A stretch of DNA of 64,000 bases from Semisulcospira habei (taxonomy: Eukaryota; Mollusca; Gastropoda; Semisulcospiridae), in the NCBI GenBank assembly GCA_036245525.1, contig BTPG01000006.1, positions 70,981,964 through 71,045,963 of the forward strand, written 5' to 3'. How positions within the stretch are numbered: the first letter of the stretch is position 1; every line of letters starts with the position of its first letter. The notes below the pieces were generated by a model that was not told the origin of the DNA, ran no database searches, and saw only the letters and a program-made list of their open reading frames with translations. Below are positions 61,801 to 64,000 of the stretch, one piece after another. The position numbers and the translations under genes are program-made.

Positions 61801-62552
61801 AATCTGCTTAAAATTATTGCGCATATGAAAAATAACCAGTAATCCGCCAGCTCCTGCAAATAAAACTTAGTCATGGTGACGCTGCACATACTAGTTTATG
61901 GAACCACAGCTTTTACATTAAGAAAAATTATTACACTCATAAAACAACGAACAGCTTTAATGATACATGAAATCGCTGTAACCGCAAATAGTTTTTTTCG
62001 GTAAAAGAGATTATTCCAAACATCTCACAACAAGAAGTGCAGGCCGTTCAGAGACGAGCTCAATCAGTTGAAAATTAAAATACAGGTGAACAGACCAAGG
62101 AGAGCCAGATATATTACAAGCTTTAAAAGCAACCCTGTCAGACAAACCCAAGTATGAATCCCTTCCCTGCTACTATACGTACTGACATTTTTTGTTTCTG
62201 ACATTTTTGCTCAGTCAACCGTCGAAGAAACATGGATACAAATTGGCATTTGCGGGACCTCATTAGGATCTATGTCTCTTGCAGTTGGATCGTGTTCACC
62301 TCTTCTCGGGACTGAAGGGGTTCAAGCGAAGAGAAGTCCACCCTACAACAGACTCGGGTCATGGCAAGATGAATGAATGAATGAATGAATGAATGAATGA
62401 ATGAATGAATGAATGAATGCACTAAACAAGCAATTGATAAAGTTATTTGTACTCATCGCATCAAAACAAACGCAAATCTTGCAACACAACATACCTGCTG
62501 TCAACATACCTGCTGCGATGAAGAGAAATGACATTAGAGGTAGTTGCTCCAT
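44888..62552 (-). CDS. Laccase-like multicopper oxidase, complete 13-exon gene
   Basis: The coding sequence is the complement of 44888-45189, 45998-46145, 48468-48563, 49000-49149, 49817-49932, 50677-50824, 51509-51684, 52308-52371, 56322-56480, 57705-57987, 59111-59271, 59446-59669 and 62510-62552. That is 2070 nt, or 689 residues, with all phases consistent. Signal peptide [15 protein letters not shown]. Copper motifs are HWHG (113-116), HWYHSH (154-159), HPMHLHG (524-530) and HCHIETH (595-601), which together ligate the type 1 and trinuclear sites. Oxidation of phenols or metals coupled to oxygen reduction is expected. The type 1 axial position (Cys596 plus 10) is Lys606 instead of the usual Met, Leu or Phe. 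A C-terminal membrane segment (about 664-681) suggests cell-surface anchoring. Confidence 0.93.
45425..45490 (+). mobile_element. LINE 3' tail remnant
   Basis: GTTGGCCTTAGTCGCCTGCA and ATCTAACTAACTAAC match the shared LINE 3' tail. Confidence 0.55.
45668..45725. mobile_element. Family F hairpin
   Basis: GAATTTTGGCCTTAAACGG with the inverse CCGTAAGGTCCAAAATCAC. Confidence 0.7.
45763..45877. mobile_element. Family C MITE, TTAA ends
   Basis: TTAACTCGCTCAAAGCGCC, a central perfect hairpin CGTATAGCGTTGCCG with inverse, and CTTGAATGAGTTAA. The outer ends match the other TTAA families. Confidence 0.88.
45998..46145 (-). CDS. Laccase-like exon 12
   Basis: The acceptor is TTTACAG and the donor is GTAACA. 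It encodes [20 protein letters not shown] then [20 protein letters not shown]. Confidence 0.93.
46470..46525 (+). mobile_element. LINE 3' tail remnant
   Basis: GAGATGGCCTTGATCTCCTG then GTTCGGCGTTAAATC is a diverged copy of the shared LINE tail. Confidence 0.5.
46761..47978 (+). pseudogene. RTE-type LINE, 5' truncated and frameshifted
   Basis: It is nearly identical to 55016-56248 of the intact copy, from AGAGCTCCGTTGACCCCCAG to the (GTAA)n tail. It retains the RT segment [34 protein letters not shown] and [10 protein letters not shown]. Frameshifts come from a net 8-base deletion near 47232, an extra A near 47483, a 10-base deletion near 47568 and a lost base near 47807. A 13-bp target duplication (AAGCGTGTTTTCA at 46748-46760; AAGCATGTTTTCA at 47979-47991, one mismatch) flanks it. 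It lies in laccase intron 11, opposite to the gene. Confidence 0.93.
48271..48348. mobile_element. Family E hairpin
   Basis: GGACCGATGTCAGCCGCAGT with inverse ACTGCGGCTTACGTCGACCC. It is slightly diverged. Confidence 0.8.
48468..48563 (-). CDS. Laccase-like exon 11
   Basis: The acceptor is TTTCAG and the donor is GTAAGA. It encodes [20 protein letters not shown] and [12 protein letters not shown], the third copper motif. Confidence 0.94.
49000..49149 (-). CDS. Laccase-like exon 10
   Basis: The acceptor is AGACAG and the donor is GTAAGA. It encodes [20 protein letters not shown] then [13 protein letters not shown] and [13 protein letters not shown]. Confidence 0.92.
49258..49638. mobile_element. 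Family B MITE split by a nested family B copy
   Basis: The outer element starts TTAACCCATTCAGCCCCGAC. Its right arm is interrupted at TCGTTAA (49397-49403) and resumes after 49589 with ATGACACCTCCAATATTTGG, ending near GATTAAATGGGTGAA. The unbroken equivalent is seen at 17291. Confidence 0.88.
49400..49589. mobile_element. Nested family B MITE with TTAA duplication
   Basis: TTAACTAATTCATCCCGACG at the left and CAGGGCTGAATGGGGTTAA at the right. It is inserted into the TTAA of the outer element, so TTAA is present at both ends. Confidence 0.9.
49645..49806. mobile_element. Third family B MITE, decayed
   Basis: CCAATCTCTGAGGACTACAT, core hairpin 49689-49783, then TGGCTGTAATGAATTA. Confidence 0.75.
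49817..49932 (-). CDS. Laccase-like exon 9
   Basis: The acceptor is TTCTCAG and the donor is GTATGT. It encodes [20 protein letters not shown] then [18 protein letters not shown]. It ends 10 bp from the MITE at 49806. Confidence 0.92.
50551..50657. mobile_element. Family E MITE, complete
   Basis: CAGTGCGCAAAGGCCATCGG to GGCCTTTTGCTCATTGTG. The central palindrome GACCCGCGCACGGCCGTGCG is nearly perfect. The ends CAGTGCGCAAA and TTTGCNCATTG are inverted. Confidence 0.87.
50677..50824 (-). CDS. Laccase-like exon 8
   Basis: The acceptor is TCAACAG and the donor is GTACGA. It encodes [20 protein letters not shown] then [20 protein letters not shown]. Confidence 0.92.
51366..51467. repeat. Family H palindromic repeat
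   Basis: AGCTTAGTCCTGCACCAGCC then ACTAAGCAAAGC and inverse copies. A tandem set of related units lies at 60438-60640. Confidence 0.7.
51509..51684 (-). CDS. Laccase-like exon 7
   Basis: The acceptor is CCCCCAG and the donor is GTATGT. It encodes [20 protein letters not shown] then [20 protein letters not shown]. Confidence 0.94.
51722..51782. mobile_element. Family F hairpin
   Basis: GTCTGTGATTTTGGACCTTA and inverse TAAGGTCCAAAATTACAGGC. Confidence 0.82.
51882..52099. mobile_element. Family B MITE, TTAA ends
   Basis: TTAACTCGTGAAATCCCACG at the left and TTTGGGTTAAATGGGTTAA at the right, with core hairpin. Confidence 0.88.
52308..52371 (-). CDS. Laccase-like exon 6
   Basis: The acceptor is TTTCAG and the donor is GTCAGT. 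It encodes [20 protein letters not shown] and P. Confidence 0.93.
52453..52552. mobile_element. Family E hairpin
   Basis: CGGCCGCCGGGGGTCTGCGC with inverse GCGCGGACCCCCTGCGGCG. The paired GGGGGTC / GACCCCC change is unlike other copies. Confidence 0.82.
52803..52934. repeat. (ATT)n microsatellite, RTE insertion site
   Basis: Long (TTA)n array. The RTE target site lies at its right edge. Confidence 0.96.
52948..56248 (+). mobile_element. Full-length RTE-type LINE in laccase intron 5
   Basis: The element starts CCTCGCGCTGGGACCATACG, has a 280-base 5' UTR, one ORF and a (GTAA)n tail. A perfect 13-bp target duplication ATGTATTATTATT lies at 52935-52947 and 56249-56261. The orientation opposes the host gene. 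The intact frame and perfect duplication indicate a recent insertion. Confidence 0.93.
53227..56241 (+). CDS. RTE-type retrotransposon endonuclease/reverse transcriptase
   Basis: A single ORF of 1004 residues. An apurinic-type endonuclease begins at [14 protein letters not shown] (about residue 28), with [15 protein letters not shown] (about 169) and the terminal SDHHLLTL. The reverse transcriptase includes [60 protein letters not shown] and the catalytic FADDLALL (about 744). The C-terminal region ([39 protein letters not shown]) is typical of RTE-like proteins. It drives target-primed copying of its own RNA. No disabling change is visible. The true start codon could be the later Met at 28. 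Confidence 0.93.
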   Translation: MTSCGESRKSSEATGPSRLSLSRDTTMGTWNVKTMYQSGKAAQIAAEMQKYNLSLLGISEARWTQSGQKRLLSGEMILYSGHEDENAPHTEGVALMLSPVAQRALMGWEPLGPRIITAAFRTKKKLKLNVIQCYAPTNDSDEEEKQEFYDRLQSAVDKCAERDITIVMGDFNAKIGEDNTGYEEVMGRQGLGSEMSENGERFVDFCALNRLVIGGSIFPHRRIHKATWVSPDHTTENQIDHICISKKFRRSLQDVRVRRGADVASDHHLLTLRMKLKLKKSRTETTRRQRYNVGLLRETGVREEFKLVLSNRFQALQELVNEEEAVTTEQQWKAVREALNSTCKDTVGFKKHHHKDWLSAQTLKKIEARKQKKAAVNNSRTRAAKVRAQGEYSEANREVKRSIRADKRAYTDSLAAEAEKAAGSGNMKQLYDITRRLSGKYGHTERPVKDKEGKPIADRADQLDRWAEYFEELLNRPSPPDPPDIQPAETDLPISCERPSREEIRKVVAFLKNGKAAGPDGIPAESLKADLETTVEMLYPLFGKIWEEEVMPADWKEGYLIKLPKKGDLSKCSNYRGITLLSVPGKVFNRIILERMKSSVDPQLRDQQAGFRKNRSCTDQIATLRIIVEQSLEWSSPLYVNFVDYEKAFDSVDRETLWKLLRHYGVPTKLVRLIKSSYDGMTCRVIHEGQFTRELQVRTGVRQGCLLSPFLFLLAIDWVMKMTTEHRRSGIQWTLRTQLNDLDFADDLALLPHTHQQMQDKTTRLADISSQVGLTIHKQKTKTMRLNATREEPVLLAGTPLEEVESFTYLGSIIDKKGGTDADVRARIGKARAAFLQLKKVWSSRELSQHTKVRIFNSNVKAVLLYGAETWRLTKTTVNRVQTFMNSCLRRILKIHWPEKISNVRLWERTEQITAENEIGRRRWGWIGHSLRKPASSITRQALSWNPQGKRKRGRPRNSWRRDLQADIKRLGTTWSRIEGEAQDRSCWRSLVDGLYPGRGDRRK
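56322..56480 (-). CDS. Laccase-like exon 5
   Basis: The acceptor is TGTACAG and the donor is GTAATT. It encodes [20 protein letters not shown] then [20 protein letters not shown]. Confidence 0.94.
56500..57295. other. Laccase intron 4, left part, no feature seen
   Basis: AT-rich sequence with no recognised element apart from a short ATCGATGGAATTCCATCGAT palindrome near 57219. Confidence 0.6.
57296..57374. mobile_element. Family E hairpin, shortened
   Basis: GCTCTGGCCGACTCAATCCT with inverse GGCTTGAGTCGGCCAGAGC around TGGCCCGCGCACAGCCATGCG. Confidence 0.8.
57705..57987 (-). CDS. Laccase-like exon 4
   Basis: The acceptor is TACAAG and the donor is GTAAAA. It encodes [20 protein letters not shown] (second copper motif) then [20 protein letters not shown]. 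Confidence 0.95.
58097..58352. mobile_element. Family B MITE with internal 42-bp tandem duplication
   Basis: TTAACTCATTCTACCCCAAC at the left and GGGGTAGAATGAGTTAA at the right. The right hairpin arm is duplicated head to tail (58225-58266 and 58267-58308). Confidence 0.92.
58349..58535. mobile_element. Family B MITE sharing TTAA with its neighbour
   Basis: TTAACACATTCTGCCCTAGG at the left and GTTTCAATGAGTTAA at the right. The apex is deleted. It shares the TTAA at 58349-58352 with the preceding element. Confidence 0.9.
59111..59271 (-). CDS. Laccase-like exon 3
   Basis: The acceptor is CTGCAG and the donor is GTAAAC. It encodes [20 protein letters not shown] then [20 protein letters not shown]. 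It holds the first copper motif HWHG. Confidence 0.95.
59446..59669 (-). CDS. Laccase-like exon 2
   Basis: The acceptor is TTTCAG. The donor is GTCACA, which is weak but joins IPGPAIE to VCENDR exactly as the family requires. It encodes [20 protein letters not shown] then [20 protein letters not shown]. Confidence 0.92.
59741..59803. mobile_element. Family D hairpin, partly deleted
   Basis: GCAAGAGGCACAGATCCTAATG with inverse CATTAGATCTATGCCTCTT. Confidence 0.7.
59806..60349. other. Laccase intron 1, segment without feature
   Basis: About 540 bases of AT-rich DNA. No exon or repeat was recognised. Confidence 0.6.
60350..60430. mobile_element. Family G MITE (81 bp), TTAA ends
   Basis: TTAATTTATTCGAGACGACC, core GCGGACACGCGGCG with inverse, and TTGTCTCAAATATGTTAA. 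It has the same length as the copy at 33627. Confidence 0.85.
60438..60640. repeat. Family H tandem repeat, three to four units
   Basis: Units of about 65-70 bp contain TTTGCTTAGTGGCTGGAGCA, GGACTAAGCT and ACTCATGC-like text. They match 51366-51467. Confidence 0.75.
60755..60828. repeat. Palindrome
   Basis: CTCCGCGGCGAATCGCATTT with inverse AAATGCGGATCGCCGTGGAG-like sequence. GATACGCGGC links it loosely to family G. Confidence 0.6.
61265..61337. mobile_element. Family D hairpin
   Basis: CAAGAGGCGTACATCTTCATG with an inverse arm AGTAAGATCTATGCCTCTTGC. Confidence 0.7.
61384..61604. mobile_element. Family D MITE, full length with TTAA ends
   Basis: TTAACCCTTTCCCTGCCAGT at the left and GGGATTTAAGGGGTTAA at the right, with a core at 61498-61568. 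Confidence 0.87.
62158..62325. mobile_element. Family D MITE, half hairpin
   Basis: CCCTTCCCTGCTACTATACG to GGACTGAAGGGGTTCAA. Only the right core arm (TAGGATCTATGTCTCTTGCAG) remains. Confidence 0.7.
62370..62420. repeat. (GAAT)n repeat
   Basis: About 12 GAAT units. Confidence 0.96.
62495..62552 (-). CDS. Laccase-like exon 1 (signal peptide, two possible donors)
   Basis: The ATG at 62552-62550 opens [15 protein letters not shown]. The sequence GCAGGTATGTTGACAGCAGG contains two GTATGT donors 15 bases apart. The first ends the exon at 62510. The second, at 62495, adds GMLTA in frame. Either leaves phase 1 for exon 2. Confidence 0.88.
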
Positions 62553-62689
62553 AGTCAGTGCCGTTTAGTCGACTGCCTTTTTTTTTGCACCTAAACACTG
62601 CATAAATGTGTCCCTTCAAGGTTCACAAATAGTTTATAACCATGTACCTATTCCATTAATTTGGAGATGCATATTGAGCCGATCTTTGC

Positions 62690-62762
62690 CAGCAAGAGGA
62701 GTAGATTCTCTTAAGCCCCTGCGAATGCAGGGGCTTCTGAGAATCTATGCCTCTTGTAGATG
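62690..62762. mobile_element. Family D hairpin, perfect inner arms
   Basis: GCAAGAGGAGTAGATTCTCTT with inverse CTGAGAATCTATGCCTCTTG. AGATTCTC / GAGAATCT is changed on both arms. Confidence 0.8.
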
Positions 62763-62989
62763 GACGAAACGTGGATTGAAGACATATCGCTTCTGACGGG
62801 ATAAAAGGTATTCTGTGTCACAGTTACCCGTATGTGCCAAAAGGGACAGTTTTATAAGTACAGGCGCGTGGTATGGGATATCCCTAAATGGCACCAAGGC
62901 CGAGTTGTATGAAAGTCAGTATAATACTTACGGTACGGGCAACAACATAAAAAAGCTAGATTTTTGGGATAGTGTTTCCGATGATCCCA

Positions 62990-63032
62990 CCAAAATTCGC
63001 ATTTCTTTTTCTCGTCAGTACACGTACTGACA
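62990..63032. mobile_element. Tc1/mariner-like MITE remnant
   Basis: TTCGCATTTCTTTTTCTCGT then CAGTACACG matches the right arm at 27266-27364. Confidence 0.5.
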
Positions 63033-63602
63033 TATTTAGAACTGTTTATAGTGCTTGTTTTAGCGTGTTGGAATTATTCACAGTCGTATGATTGACAGCA
63101 CATGTGCTGATTGTGCTGTTTTTTTTTTGCTGTTGTATATTTGTGCGGCGGAGGGGGCAGCTGTGGTTAGGTGTATGATTGACGGGTGTTTTTTTTTTTT
63201 TTTTTTTTTTGTTGCATGAAGTTCCGCTTTTTACACGATTTACACTGGTACTAGAGACAAGAGACACCTCACAGTTAACGCTATGTCTCTTCGAGTGATA
63301 TCAGCATTGCAACCAACAAGTAAGCTATTTCTGATGACGCACAAATTTTTTTTTAACAGTATCTAATTCTAACTCCGCGCGATCCCTTAACCTGGGGAAA
63401 TGAGCACTAAAGTGGCTTTTGAGCTGTGTTTGTTTTGCGGTGCGTATTTTTTTTTTTTTTTTTTTTTTAAGCCCTGTATTAAATCTGCATAACATTACAG
63501 CTCGCGTTTCAACACTTGTGTGTTTGCACGCCACATTTCCACGGCCTTGTCCACGCCCACGCCTTCTTTGTACACCGATAATTAAAGAACATGCGATATT
63601 GT

Positions 63603-63782
63603 CCTATACAGCCCTAACGCACTACAGCAGGAGATGGGTTGACCATGATAATTCAAAGGCTGTCCGGCGCCAAGCTAATCTGGCACTACCCTTGAATTAT
63701 CATGGTCGATCCATCTGATGCATAGTCATTAGATGACGCCTCCAAAACTTGGGAAACACGGCCGTCGGGCTGAATGAGTTAA
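63603..63782. mobile_element. Family B MITE, left hairpin arm shortened
   Basis: CCTATACAGCCCTAACGCAC at the left and GGGCTGAATGAGTTAA at the right. The left hairpin arm is partly replaced by AAAGGCTGTCC. Confidence 0.82.
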
Positions 63783-63960
63783 AAGAGCTGCTGTGTTTGT
63801 TCCGTTGCACGACACTACCTTATTTCTATAAATACAGCTGCTCGTTCAACAGCACGTTCATTTGCAAGAGACGCACAATTTAATTAGGCCCGGCAGGCAA
63901 TGATAACTGAAAGATTTATGAGCTTTGAAAACAGGGGAGTTGATGCTATAGCAAATAATA

Positions 63961-64000
63961 TACTGACGAGCAAACAAAATGCGACTATTTTTAACCATCG
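63961..64000. mobile_element. Left end of a Tc1/mariner-like MITE, cut by the window edge
   Basis: TACTGACGAGCAAACAAAATG then CGAC matches the terminal motif at 27266. Confidence 0.5.

Overview
This window is animal nuclear DNA. It has spliced genes with GT-AG introns, many microsatellites, LINE and Penelope-like retroelements, Tc1/mariner DNA transposons and a very dense load of short palindromic (foldback) elements. The gene content and repeat style fit a lophotrochozoan, most likely a gastropod mollusc. That identity is inferred, because no ribosomal or mitochondrial marker is present. All assigned host exons are on the minus strand.

Three complete host genes and part of a fourth can be assembled by splicing. 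(1) At 952-2522 two candidate exons belong to an unrecognised cysteine-containing protein that is incomplete here. (2) At 7376-21055 a carbohydrate sulfotransferase 15-like gene has 10 coding exons that join in frame to 535 residues. It is a type II Golgi-type membrane protein with both PAPS-binding motifs. (3) At 38696-41474 a four-exon gene encodes a 123-residue secreted, cysteine-rich protein with a hydrophobic C-terminus. (4) At 44888-62552 a 13-exon laccase-like multicopper oxidase of 689 residues has a signal peptide, all four copper-binding motifs and a C-terminal membrane segment. The exon phases match at every junction of genes 2 to 4. No functional link between the genes is evident.

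Nearly everything between the exons is mobile or repetitive. Left part (1-21 kb): foldback elements, a Harbinger-like non-autonomous element, a Penelope GIY-YIG fragment, LINE fragments and introns packed with hairpin MITEs. Middle (21-38 kb): a Tc1-like transposon touching the sulfotransferase start, three 5'-truncated LINEs (23.6-25.6, 28.2-30.2 and 30.9-32.5 kb, the last between 50-bp perfect direct repeats), long microsatellites and more MITEs. Right part (38-64 kb): the laccase introns carry an apparently intact RTE-type LINE (52948-56248, 1004-residue ORF, 13-bp target duplication) and a truncated, broken sister copy (46761-47978).

The most striking theme is a set of palindromic MITE families (called A, B, C, D and G here). 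They differ internally but share TTAA flanks and outer termini of the form TTAACYCWTT. A nested copy shows insertion into TTAA, which points to a common piggyBac-like mobilising activity. Their hairpin arms change in step between copies. One copy sits exactly on the laccase stop codon. No tRNA, rRNA or CRISPR array was seen.
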